From assembly GCA_937906475.1 (NCBI GenBank), contig CALCZA010000045.1, positions 1 to 41,957 on the forward strand: a DNA stretch of 41,957 nucleotides, read 5' to 3'. A model generated the notes under the pieces. The model made no database searches and was not told where the DNA came from. It worked only from the letters and a program-made list of their open reading frames with translations. A program made the translations under genes and the position numbers. Of the stretch, positions 1 to 9,855 are shown one piece after another. Every line of letters starts with the position of its first letter. Position 1 is the first letter of the stretch. This stretch comes from an uncultured bacterium. GTDB taxonomy: Bacteria; Planctomycetota; UBA1135; UBA2386.

Positions 1-102
1 CAGGCTGTAGATGAGGGCGAGGGCGGCGCCAGCCAGGAGGTGGTGCTCTATGGAGTTAGGTCGCGGGAGATCGCGTTCCTTTGTGGGGGCGCTACGGGGC
101 AC
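1..102 (-). CDS. N-terminal fragment of a protein running off the left edge
   Basis: A minus-strand frame opens with a GTG at 102-100 and stays open for 34 codons to the window edge. After a charged first 20 residues (many Arg, Lys, Asp, Glu) it turns hydrophobic (HHLLAGAALALIYSL), which looks like a cytoplasmic tail leading into a first membrane segment. It would be divergent from the phosphoesterase at 162, with about 60 bases between. No clear ribosome binding site is visible and no family can be named from so little sequence. It could be chance. Confidence 0.35.
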   Translation of the reverse strand, partial: MPRSAPTKERDLPRPNSIEHHLLAGAALALIYSL

Positions 103-161
103 TTCGGAGGTCAGCCATTCGGATGTTTTTTTGCGCCGGCACCTGCCCGTAGGCTGCACGC

Positions 162-2057
162 ATGCTCGTTCGCTCCGCGTTGTTCGGTCTCCTTGTTGCT
201 TCGCACGGCGCGCCATTGGGGGCGCCTCACGATGGTCCTGACCCGATCGGCAGTTGGCGGTTGTCGCAGCAGCAGGTTAAGGACGGCAAGCTGCAGTCGC
301 TGCTCGGGGTTTCGGCTCGGATCGAAGGCAAGGCTGAGTTTGTGGCCGATAAGCAGGGCGGTTCGATGCTGTTCGACGGCAAAGCTACGGCCTTGGTACT
401 CGCCGATGACTACGCGAAGTCACGGCAGAAGCTGCCCACGAAGCACATGACCGTGACGGCGTGGGTCGCGGTGAACACGCCAGTGCGTTGGGGTGGCATC
501 GTTGGCGTCATCCAAGACAACGCCGATGCGGAGAGCGGTTGGTTGCTCGGCTACGACGAGCATCACTTCACGTTCGGGTTGGCGAGCAAGGGCGCGGATG
601 ACGGCAATGGTCACATGACCTATCTGGCCGGCAAGACTCGCTACAAGCCGGGGCATTTTTACCACGTGTGTGGCACCTACGACGGCAAGGTCCAGTGCAT
701 CTATGTCAACGGCAAGCTCGAAGCTAAGAGCACGGTGCAGTCCGGTGCCTTGCTGTATCCGAAGTCCGCGCCACTGATGATCGGTAGCTATCGCGACTCC
801 AACGAGAACACGCCGCTGCACGGTCGCATCCACTCGGCGCGCATCTTCGCCGAGACCGCGAAGCCGGAGGCGGTGCAACACATGTTCACGCACGGCGAAG
901 CGCTGACCAACTCCAAGCCGCACGTGATCCAGGATCCGAACATGCGTTGGCTGGTGCAGCCGTATCTGCAGTGGGCGACCAAGACTGGCATGACGGTTCG
1001 GTGGGAAACGTCACGCTTAAGCAGTTCCATTGTGCACTGGGGCAAGAAGGTCGACTTCGTTGGCGAGAAGGATAAGAAGTCGCCGGTCTTCGCTGAGAAG
1101 AAGGTCGTTGCCGGCGCTTCGCTGTTGCACGAGGTTCGCTTGGACGGGCTCGAAGAGAACACCGGCTACTACTACCGCGTCGAGACCGTCGACGATCAAG
1201 GCCGTCGTTTGTGGGGCGAAGTGCTCAGCTTTCAGACTGCGCCGAGTGCGGATGTGCCGTTCGCTTTCGCGGTCATTAGTGACACGCAAGGCAACCCCAA
1301 GGTCTCCGGCGTAATGGCGAAGTTTGCTTGGGGACTGCGCCCTAACTTTCTGCTGCATCCCGGCGATCTCGTCAGCACTGGCACGGTCAAGGGGCAGTGG
1401 CTAGACCATTTCTTCTCGAGCATGAAGCCATTGCTTGAGCGGGTTGCGATGTTCCCGGTGCTCGGCAACCACGAGCGTGACGCGCACTTCTATTACGACT
1501 ACATGTCGCTGCCGACGCCGGAGTACTACTACACGTTCGAATACGGCAACGCGCAGTTCTTTCTGATCGACTCGAATCGTGAGGTTGGACCAGGATCTGA
1601 ACAGTTCCTGTTCTTGGAAGCGGAGCTGAAGAAGTCGCGCGCGCAGTGGAAGATCGTTTGTTACCACCACCCGGCTTACAGCTCAGACGAGAACGACTAC
1701 GGCAACGCGTGGTATGGCCCGTCGACGAATGGCGACTTGCGCACGCGCACGTTGGTGCCGTTGTTTGATAAGTATGGCGTCGACATCGTTTGGAACGGCC
1801 ATATCCACAGCTACGAACGTACGTGGCCGTTGCGTGAGCAGCATGCGACGTCACCGGGCAACGGCACGGTCTACATGGTGACTGGTGGCGGTGGTGGTGG
1901 TTTGGAAACACCCGGCCCGATCCGCCCGTTCTTCCAGAACACCGTCAAGCGCGGTCACCACTTCTGCTACGTCGCCGTGAATGGCACGACGCTGGAGATG
2001 AAGGCTTACGATCTCGAAGGGCGGCTGTTCGACACGCTGACGATTCAAAAGAAGTAG
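162..2057 (+). CDS. Secreted LamG-domain metallophosphoesterase, purple acid phosphatase type
   Basis: Predicted secreted two-metal phosphohydrolase. Residues 1-20 form a short signal peptide. Residues about 30-245 resemble a concanavalin/LamG jelly roll (with phrases such as YHVCGTYDG and YVNGK). Residues about 265-360 form a fibronectin-like purple acid phosphatase N-domain. The calcineurin-type core starts near residue 367. Metal-ligand motifs are visible in order: ISDTQGN, HPGDLVS (about 400), GNHERD (about 434), YHHPAYSS (about 500) and GHIHSYERT (about 545). The order and spacing fit the family and the gene looks complete. The LamG domain suggests binding to a polysaccharide or cell surface; the substrate is unknown. 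It stands alone and converges on the isocitrate dehydrogenase gene. Confidence 0.9.
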   Translation: MLVRSALFGLLVASHGAPLGAPHDGPDPIGSWRLSQQQVKDGKLQSLLGVSARIEGKAEFVADKQGGSMLFDGKATALVLADDYAKSRQKLPTKHMTVTAWVAVNTPVRWGGIVGVIQDNADAESGWLLGYDEHHFTFGLASKGADDGNGHMTYLAGKTRYKPGHFYHVCGTYDGKVQCIYVNGKLEAKSTVQSGALLYPKSAPLMIGSYRDSNENTPLHGRIHSARIFAETAKPEAVQHMFTHGEALTNSKPHVIQDPNMRWLVQPYLQWATKTGMTVRWETSRLSSSIVHWGKKVDFVGEKDKKSPVFAEKKVVAGASLLHEVRLDGLEENTGYYYRVETVDDQGRRLWGEVLSFQTAPSADVPFAFAVISDTQGNPKVSGVMAKFAWGLRPNFLLHPGDLVSTGTVKGQWLDHFFSSMKPLLERVAMFPVLGNHERDAHFYYDYMSLPTPEYYYTFEYGNAQFFLIDSNREVGPGSEQFLFLEAELKKSRAQWKIVCYHHPAYSSDENDYGNAWYGPSTNGDLRTRTLVPLFDKYGVDIVWNGHIHSYERTWPLREQHATSPGNGTVYMVTGGGGGGLETPGPIRPFFQNTVKRGHHFCYVAVNGTTLEMKAYDLEGRLFDTLTIQKK

Positions 2058-2074
2058 TCCGACGCGCAGCACTC

Positions 2075-2111
2075 GAGTGGGTGGGTCCGTCGGTGAGCGG
2101 GGCCACCACTC
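2075..2111. terminator. Hairpin between convergent genes
   Basis: Arms GAGTGG-g-TGG (2075-2084, one bulged base) and CCACCACTC (2103-2111) enclose an 18-base loop between two convergent stop codons. There is no T-run on either side, so this is at best a weak or Rho-assisted bidirectional terminator. Confidence 0.4.
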
Positions 2112-2166
2112 ATGAATCGCGACCTCGCCGTCGCTCGCGTGCCGCTGCTTCGCCCTGGATCGAGGC

Positions 2167-4428
<2,262 letters not shown>

Positions 4429-4598
4429 TCAGCGGGTGAAATCGGGGCGCGCCATCGCGCCCATGTCGGGTGCGCGGTCAACCGATACGGACGCGATACA
4501 TGCGTCCAGAGCGGATGTGCCAAGCACTCGGGGCAAGCACGCTAGCAGATCGGCGAGACCATTCCCCCTGCGAACAGGCCATCAGGTATCGTGCGGCG

Positions 4599-5309
4599 AT
4601 GATTAGCTTGCGATCCGTCGCCTGGCTGCTGCTCGCCTGTGCGAGTGCTGGGGCCCAGATACCGCTGCTTGCCAGCGATCCTGAGATCGAACAGGTCAGC
4701 CTGAGTGCCGTGGCCACCAAGGACGCCGTGATCGTAGATCTCGCCATCGCCGAGGGTTGGCATGCCTACGCGCGGGACGTTGGCGGCGGCATGCCGTTCG
4801 CAATTGAGCTAGCGACGGACTGTGACTTCGTCGTCAGCGGCAACCTCAGGCTGCCGGAAGCGCACGACGGCAAGGTGACCGGCAGGGCACGCTGGCAGTT
4901 GCCGATCAAGGCTCGTGGTGCGGGTAAAGACTTTCGCGCGGTCGTGACGTTTCAGGTCTGCGATGAGCTTGAGTGTCTGGCGCCAGCGGAAGTTGAGTTG
5001 CAGAGCAAACCGCCGATGAGTGTGCTGCTCGTCGTCGATGCCGTGGACGAGCGCAGTGCCCGCATCAGGAAGTTGCTGAAGGAGCGTGGTATTCGCAGTG
5101 ATGTCACGACCTATGCGAAGGTCACAGCGGTGACTTGCGACGGCCACGATGTCGTGCTCGCTGACTCCAAGTTGTTTCGTCAGGGTGCGCGCGTGCGTGA
5201 CCTCGTGTTGAAGTTTCCGCATACCGTTGCGCCGATTGTCGCCGTGGGCCTCTGGGGAACTGAGTTGGTGGAAGCGCACAAGGTCGCGATGACCTCGGGC
5301 TACATTTGA
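4599..5309 (+). CDS. Exported DsbD-N-like / ThuA-like protein, upstream part before an in-frame TGA
   Basis: The start ATG at 4599 gives a clean signal peptide (MISLRSVAWLLLACASAGA). Residues about 22-130 resemble the periplasmic N-terminal domain of DsbD, including its closing CDELECLAPAEVEL segment with a Cys pair. From about residue 137 (MSVLLVVDAVDERS) a Rossmann-like domain begins that looks like the first half of a ThuA/glutamine-amidotransferase-like fold, and it is cut by TGA at 5307-5309. The next ORF (5316) is in the same frame and carries what looks like the second half of that fold. The two were therefore probably once, or still are, one polypeptide. Alternatives are recoding of the TGA, two coupled genes, or a nonsense mutation. 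Function unknown. Confidence 0.7.
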   Translation: MISLRSVAWLLLACASAGAQIPLLASDPEIEQVSLSAVATKDAVIVDLAIAEGWHAYARDVGGGMPFAIELATDCDFVVSGNLRLPEAHDGKVTGRARWQLPIKARGAGKDFRAVVTFQVCDELECLAPAEVELQSKPPMSVLLVVDAVDERSARIRKLLKERGIRSDVTTYAKVTAVTCDGHDVVLADSKLFRQGARVRDLVLKFPHTVAPIVAVGLWGTELVEAHKVAMTSGYI

Positions 5310-5315
5310 ATCTGC

Positions 5316-6227
5316 ATGGATCACCAGGGCCACGGGATGGACCTAAACCATGACATTTTCCAGAAGCCGCATCGCGTCACATTCGACTTCGTCGAGCAGG
5401 ATCGACCCAAGCAATATGACGGCGCGACGTCGCCGTTGTGGCCGAAGGGTGTGCCGGACAAATACAAGCTGGCGCAGTTTGAGCACAAAAAGCCCAGCAC
5501 TCCGAACCCGACCGTCGTCAGTCACGAGGGGTTCTTTACCGACGTACCGGGCTTTGAAAGTCTGGCCGAGGGTAACTCGGCCAAGATGCTCGGCAGCCTC
5601 TCGCTGGCGCGACAAGGCCGCTACTTCTACTGGGGCTACTCGACTGATCCGCAGGACCTGACGGCTGGTGGGCAGGACACGTTGATCAACGTGCTGCACT
5701 ACATGAACGGTAGGCGCGGCGAGAAGACGACACCGTTCGTGGGCAAGACGCGCAAGATCCTCTGGGTCTACACGGTGCTTGGCAAAGAGAAGGGTTACAA
5801 GCGCGGCGTCGAGGAGCACTTTCCGAACCAACTAGTGGAGGAATGGCGCGAGACCTACACGCCAACGTTTGATGGCGCAGCGGCGTGGGTGAAAGAGAAC
5901 TTGGCTTACGTGTTTAGCGGCAAGTCGGAAAAGCACACGGACAAGCGCTACAAGTCGCGCTTCGAAGTCGATGCCGATGCCAAGGCGATGGCGACCCCGA
6001 ACAACAAGCGCGAGAGCTTAGAGATGTGGCTGGCGTTGGCTGATCAAGAGGGCGTTGATGCTGAGGATCGTGCGCGCGCCCAGCGTTGTTTGAAGCGCTA
6101 TGTGCACGCACCGATCTACCCTGCTGGCGGCACCTGGGCGGCTTGGTACGCCAAGCATCGTGAGAGCCTGGTATTCGTCGATTCGGCCGGGTTCTGGTGG
6201 ATGTTGGATCCGACCAAGACGCAGTAG
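5316..6227 (+). CDS. ThuA-like protein, downstream part in the same frame after the TGA
   Basis: This 303-codon frame follows the preceding gene by six bases and shares its reading frame. It has no signal peptide and no convincing ribosome binding site before either ATG (5316 or 5337). Its start, ICMDHQGHGMDLNHDIF, is strongly His/Asp-rich and looks like a fold interior rather than an N-terminus. Residues about 80-130 (LGSLSLARQGRYFYWGYS, then a DTLINVLHYM helix) resemble the C-terminal part of ThuA-like trehalose-utilisation/amidotransferase folds. A charged C-terminal region of about 170 residues ends in FWWMLDPTKTQ. Best read as the C-terminal half of the 4599 gene. The activity is unknown. 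Confidence 0.65.
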   Translation: MDHQGHGMDLNHDIFQKPHRVTFDFVEQDRPKQYDGATSPLWPKGVPDKYKLAQFEHKKPSTPNPTVVSHEGFFTDVPGFESLAEGNSAKMLGSLSLARQGRYFYWGYSTDPQDLTAGGQDTLINVLHYMNGRRGEKTTPFVGKTRKILWVYTVLGKEKGYKRGVEEHFPNQLVEEWRETYTPTFDGAAAWVKENLAYVFSGKSEKHTDKRYKSRFEVDADAKAMATPNNKRESLEMWLALADQEGVDAEDRARAQRCLKRYVHAPIYPAGGTWAAWYAKHRESLVFVDSAGFWWMLDPTKTQ

Positions 6228-6236
6228 CAAGTGACT

Positions 6237-6389
6237 GTGAGTGCTAGAAGATCAGCGCTCGAGTTTGCTCTCGGTGGCGACGACGGCAAGCACGCTCATG
6301 TGCTTAAGGAGTTGCGCGAGGAGGTCTTCCCGGCGGCGGTGGTGCTGCCGGTGCGGAAGCGGCTGGGAAAGATCTTCGAGGGAAGGTAA
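6237..6389 (+). CDS. Possible 50-residue basic protein
   Basis: A GTG at 6237 (or 6231) opens a 50-codon frame ending in TAA at 6387-6389. It lies in the same frame as the gene that stops with TAG at 6225-6227 and ends two bases before the convergent PQQ gene's stop. The product (MSARRSALEFALGGDD, then KELREEVFPAAVVLPVRKR) has protein-like composition: a charged amphipathic stretch, a hydrophobic AAVVLPV run and a basic tail. It may be a small protein translated by coupling, a readthrough extension of the upstream gene, or a remnant of a longer gene. No family recognised. Confidence 0.4.
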   Translation: MSARRSALEFALGGDDGKHAHVLKELREEVFPAAVVLPVRKRLGKIFEGR

Positions 6390-6391
6390 CG

Positions 6392-7675
6392 CTACTTCTT
6401 GTCGGGCGCGGTTAAGTCGGCGCAGACGAGTTCGTTGTCGTTACGGGCAAACACGTGCTTGTAGGCGAACGCTGGATGCGACCAGCACACGCCGCCGCGG
6501 CGATTCAGTTGCACACGCGTTGGTTCAATCAGCTTGCTGCGGTCGACCTCTTCAAATCCCTTTGGCGTCAGCTTGCCGATTAGTAGCTCGCCGCGTTCGT
6601 TGAACATCCATATGTGCTCGCCGTTTTTGACAAAGTGGATCGTTGCCCAGCGGTTACGTGGCACGGCAGTCTTGTCTTCCCATATGCGGCTGCCATCCGC
6701 TAGCGATAGGCAGCGGAGTTCGCCGTAGCTGTCGACGCCGTAGACGTGATCGCCAAGAGCGATCGGAGTAGAGATGATGCTGTGTAACCCGTCGGTGCGC
6801 CGCTCGTTTTGGCCGCGACGTCGCCAGACTTCCTTGGCGGTGGGGCTGTCCTGGCCGAGCTTTAAGGTGGCACAGCCATCGTAGAACGCGGTCAAGAACA
6901 ACCGGTCGCCGTGCAGCAGCGGTGTGGCGCAGGCGAGCGGCATGCTCTTCGCCTTTAACGGGTATTCCCAATAGAGCGCGCCTGTTTCAGGTGAGGCACC
7001 GATGACGCGGTCGCCCGACCAGCAAACCAAGACGCGCTTGCCGGCCTGATCGATGATGATGGGAGCCGAGTAGTTGCCGCGATCAGAGAACGCTTTCCAT
7101 TGTTCCTTGCCGGTCTTGCGGTCGAATGCGACCAGCCAGGCGTCTTTGCCCGATACGGGAACGATCAGTAGGTCGTCTTCGATCACTGGAGCCGCTGAGA
7201 TCCCCCAGATAGGCATGTCGATCGCGTAGTCAGCGTTGAGATCCTTCTGCCAAACGATTTCGCCGGTTGCCGCTTCGAAGCAGAACATGTGGCCCATCGT
7301 GCCAAGGCTGTAGGCGAGGTTGTCGACGATGTGCACCGAGCAGCGTGGGCCTGCTTGGTAGGACACGCCAGCGTACGAGCACTCATACTCGTGCGTCCAA
7401 ATAGGTTTGCCGGTGTCCCACTGGAAGCAGTGCACGCGCTCTACTTCCGTGGGTTCGTCGACGCGATCCATGACGTAGACCTTGCCGCCAGCAACCGTTG
7501 GCCCGGAATAGCCCGCGCCGATTTTGGTCCGCCAGCGTGGAGTCAGTTGGTCGGGTAGCGACTTGCGGACGCCAGACTCTGTCCAGACGCCATCGCGCGT
7601 TGGCCCGCGCCATTGCGGCCATTCGACGCCTTGAACGTTCAGGTTAGGCAGCAGGGCAGCGAGCAATATGATCAT
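6392..7675 (-). CDS. Secreted PQQ-like beta-propeller protein
   Basis: The 427-residue product has an N-terminal signal segment (MIILLAALLPNLNVQG). It begins with the planctomycete-typical WPQWRGPTRDGVW, followed by repeated propeller blades of the PQQ type with A-x-D/N-x-x-TG-x-x-x-W motifs (for example DRKTGKEQWK, EAATGEIVWQ and ETGALYWEY). Such proteins are common in planctomycete sulfatase/hydrolase clusters. Whether this one binds PQQ or is only a scaffold cannot be told, because dehydrogenase catalytic residues are not evident. It is the last gene of a minus-strand run, nine bases after the metallopeptidase gene, so probably cotranscribed with it. Confidence 0.88.
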   Translation of the reverse strand: MIILLAALLPNLNVQGVEWPQWRGPTRDGVWTESGVRKSLPDQLTPRWRTKIGAGYSGPTVAGGKVYVMDRVDEPTEVERVHCFQWDTGKPIWTHEYECSYAGVSYQAGPRCSVHIVDNLAYSLGTMGHMFCFEAATGEIVWQKDLNADYAIDMPIWGISAAPVIEDDLLIVPVSGKDAWLVAFDRKTGKEQWKAFSDRGNYSAPIIIDQAGKRVLVCWSGDRVIGASPETGALYWEYPLKAKSMPLACATPLLHGDRLFLTAFYDGCATLKLGQDSPTAKEVWRRRGQNERRTDGLHSIISTPIALGDHVYGVDSYGELRCLSLADGSRIWEDKTAVPRNRWATIHFVKNGEHIWMFNERGELLIGKLTPKGFEEVDRSKLIEPTRVQLNRRGGVCWSHPAFAYKHVFARNDNELVCADLTAPDKK

Positions 7676-7684
7676 GGTGACAGG

Positions 7685-8575
7685 CTAGCGGCGCTTGGCC
7701 TTCTTCTTCATGTATTCTCGATACCACGCTTCGAGTCCGGCGGGCCACTGAAAGCGCTTCGCCTTGTTTGGCTCGAATCCTTGCAGGTGTAGGCGCTCTT
7801 TGATTGGGCGATCCTCCGGCTTCTGGTAGCGCCACTCGCCTGCGCCGAAGATTCCCTCGATCAACTTGGCGAGCGTTGGATCGTATTCCTTCAGTTCCTT
7901 GCGGGTGTTGACGTGGTTGTGATCGTGGTCGGGCAGGCGGTTGTCGTCGAACCATGACTGCACGCCTTCGGCCCAGTACTCGCCGGGGTTTGTGCTGGCG
8001 TACTTGCCCTTCCAGAGTCCAGCCTTGATGGCGCTGCGGTAGGCGTCTTGCAGGCGTTGGTCGAACTCCTTGTCGAGTTCGCACACCGCCATCTTGTGGA
8101 TCGCATGGGCGAACTCGTGGATCAGCAGTGACTCTTGCCAATACGGGTCGCCGGGAAGTCGCAGCAGGTTCTCTTCGCCACAACTGACGGCCGGTCGCTG
8201 CTTGCTGGCACCGAGGCCCCGTGCGCGGCGATCCCAATACTTCGCTGGGGTAAGATCACTGTGCTCGGGAATCGCCGTTGTCATCTCGTCGACCGCCATG
8301 ATCGCGAAGCGCACCTTGTTCTTGGTGAGGCGCTGCCGGATGTCGTCGCGGCCCTCGAGCATCTTGTCGATCAGGTAGCGCGCTTCGTAGAGCGCCATTG
8401 GCGAGACCTTGGCCGACGCGACCACCGGCAAGCCCTTGGCGCTCAGATACTGCTTGTAGAACGGCGATAGCTGCAAGCGCTCGACTTCGTCCTTTGGCGG
8501 GGCGATGACGGCTGTCGAGATCTGCGCGTGCGCGGCGGTCAGGCAGGTGACGGCAATCGTGAGGCTGCGGAGCAT
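7685..8575 (-). CDS. Secreted HEFAH zinc metallopeptidase-like protein
   Basis: 296 residues with a signal peptide (cleavage after about AAHA, residue 17). The zinc-binding motif HEFAH lies at residues 153-157. A conserved-looking Glu in EYWAEGVQSWF (about residue 203) is placed where gluzincins carry the third metal ligand. A nearby Cys pair (132 and 165) could form a disulfide. The rest of the sequence matches no family I can name. Role: probably an exported zinc hydrolase, most likely a peptidase, acting with the DUF1080 and sulfatase proteins encoded next to it. Four bases separate it from the DUF1080 gene, so they are one transcript. The C-terminus is strongly basic (MKKKAKRR). Confidence 0.8.
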   Translation of the reverse strand: MLRSLTIAVTCLTAAHAQISTAVIAPPKDEVERLQLSPFYKQYLSAKGLPVVASAKVSPMALYEARYLIDKMLEGRDDIRQRLTKNKVRFAIMAVDEMTTAIPEHSDLTPAKYWDRRARGLGASKQRPAVSCGEENLLRLPGDPYWQESLLIHEFAHAIHKMAVCELDKEFDQRLQDAYRSAIKAGLWKGKYASTNPGEYWAEGVQSWFDDNRLPDHDHNHVNTRKELKEYDPTLAKLIEGIFGAGEWRYQKPEDRPIKERLHLQGFEPNKAKRFQWPAGLEAWYREYMKKKAKRR

Positions 8576-8579
8576 GTTG

Positions 8580-9341
8580 CTACGGCAGTTCGCGAATCAT
8601 GATGTTGCGGTAGTCGCACCGCGAACCTTCCGACTCGAGCGCGAGAAATCCGGTCGCTGGTTGGCACTGGTTGCCGCCGTTGACTTCCTTGCCGTTGACC
8701 CACAGTCGCACTTCGCCGTTGATCGCGCGAATGTAGTAGTGGTTCCACTGACCGACCGCGTTGGTTAGGCGCTCTGTCGGGAAACTGCGGCTGCTCTTCG
8801 GGTTGCCAACCTTGTATGGCTTGCCGTCTTGGTCCTGGTAAGTGATCTCCGGCGTGAACGCCTTCATCTTGGATCCGCCTACCGGGAACACGTCGCCGTG
8901 GCTGGTGAACCAATCCGAGTGCTTGCCCTTCGACTTCAGATGGCGCTCTTCGTAGCCGAGATCGAGAACCTGCACCTCAATGCCACTGCGCGGCAGGGTG
9001 CCCGCCGGCAGGTCGGTGAACGCCGACTCGGGGCACCATAAGAATACGCCCGCGTTGCCGGCGTACACGTGGTGCTTCCACTCGACGACCATCTCGAAGT
9101 TGGTCAGCGCCTTCTTCATGCGCGCGCCGCCATTGGGCTTGCCGCTACAGATGATGACGCCGTCCTGCTCGGTCCAGGTCTCGGGCGTGCCGTTGACGTT
9201 CTCGAAGTCCTTCAGGGTGAGCTGCGTCCAGCCATCACCATTGATGAAGGCGTTCGGCAGGTCGGGGCCTTGCATGACGATGGGCGTCACGGCGGCACCG
9301 GTCAAAACGAGCAGAGACAGGGGGCGGAGCAATCTGTGCAT
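8580..9341 (-). CDS. Secreted 3-keto-disaccharide hydrolase (DUF1080) family protein
   Basis: 253 residues: signal peptide (MHRLLRPLSLLVLTGAAVTP), then a jelly-roll domain of the DUF1080/3-keto-disaccharide hydrolase family. Diagnostic phrases are GDGWTQLTLKDFENVNG, WTEQDGVIICSGKP, FEMVVEWKH, NAGVFLW, GIEVQVLD and the C-terminal YRNIMIRELP. Characterised members hydrolyse 3-keto-glycosides or bind glycans. The planctomycete expansion of this family is associated with use of algal and detrital polysaccharides. First gene of a tight trio with the metallopeptidase and PQQ genes. The 128 bases upstream presumably carry their promoter, though I cannot pick out convincing -35/-10 boxes. Confidence 0.92.
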   Translation of the reverse strand: MHRLLRPLSLLVLTGAAVTPIVMQGPDLPNAFINGDGWTQLTLKDFENVNGTPETWTEQDGVIICSGKPNGGARMKKALTNFEMVVEWKHHVYAGNAGVFLWCPESAFTDLPAGTLPRSGIEVQVLDLGYEERHLKSKGKHSDWFTSHGDVFPVGGSKMKAFTPEITYQDQDGKPYKVGNPKSSRSFPTERLTNAVGQWNHYYIRAINGEVRLWVNGKEVNGGNQCQPATGFLALESEGSRCDYRNIMIRELP

Positions 9342-9469
9342 AGCTATTGGATAGGCTACGATCCTTGCCTCAAATCCACCATCTTGGGTGCGTGGGTTCT
9401 GCTATCTGTGGCAAAGGTGACATATGCGCCGGGCAGCAGATCGTGGTTGCCGAGCGAAGACAGCTCTGG

Positions 9470-9823
9470 CTACTTGCCGAAGTTTTGGGCGTAGGCCTCT
9501 TCGCTGAAACCTACGAGCCAAGTCTTGCCGGCGCGAATGGTGGGGGCCCGCAGGTTGCCCGACGGCCCGATGGCGGCCTTTTGCAGCTCTGTGCTGTCGA
9601 ACGAGCTCTTCTTGAGTTCGAACGTCAGGACCTTCTTGCCCTTGGCGACGTGCACCTTGGTTGCGTCGGCGAAGAGCGTGTCGAGGTCGCCGGGGCCGAA
9701 TCGAACTTTGCTGGCACTGACCGTCTCACGGACGGTTGCGCCGACGTTCTCGAGGAACGCGTCGGAGCGCTTGCAGCTCGTTCAACTCTTGCGGTGGTAG
9801 TACCAGTCGATCGTTGTTGCCAT
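9470..9823 (-). CDS. ArsC-family thioredoxin-fold selenoprotein, Sec at codon 14
   Basis: From ATG 9823 the minus strand reads MATTIDWYYHRKS, then TGA (9784-9782), then TSCKRSDAFLENVG and on without a stop for 103 more codons. The TGA takes the first position of the thioredoxin-fold CxxC site, giving U-T-S-C at residues 14-17. The C-terminal part (NLRAPTIRAGKTWLVGFSEEAY) has the arsenate-reductase/Spx-family cis-Pro region and final strand. The 117-residue length fits the ArsC fold. Reading TGA as selenocysteine restores a full protein. Starting after it (GTG 9655) would discard the active site. Just after the TGA an inverted repeat GAACG/CGTTC (9783-9779 and 9759-9755) with an inner AGC/GCT pair could be a SECIS hairpin. 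It lies between the sulfatase and DUF1080 genes. Role: probably a thiol redox enzyme, substrate unknown. Alternatives are a nonsense mutation or a base error. Confidence 0.82.
9755..9784 (-). promoter_or_regulatory. Candidate bacterial SECIS element after the Sec TGA
   Basis: Directly overlapping and following the TGA, GAACG (9783-9779) can pair with CGTTC (9759-9755). Inside this, AGC (9778-9776) can pair with GCT (9768-9766) around a UGCAAGC loop that has a G at its second position. Bacterial SECIS elements sit immediately 3' of the UGA inside the coding region. The fold is proposed by eye, with an internal loop on the 3' side, and is only suggestive. Confidence 0.4.
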
Positions 9824-9855
9824 GCACGAACGAAATAGTGCACTCGCGCACGTAA

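Noticed and set aside
9625-9843. 72-codon minus-strand ORF (with GTG 9655 as the alternative start of the downstream frame)
   Set aside because: It is a shifted frame over the true ArsC-like gene. The in-frame TGA explains why a naive caller splits it.
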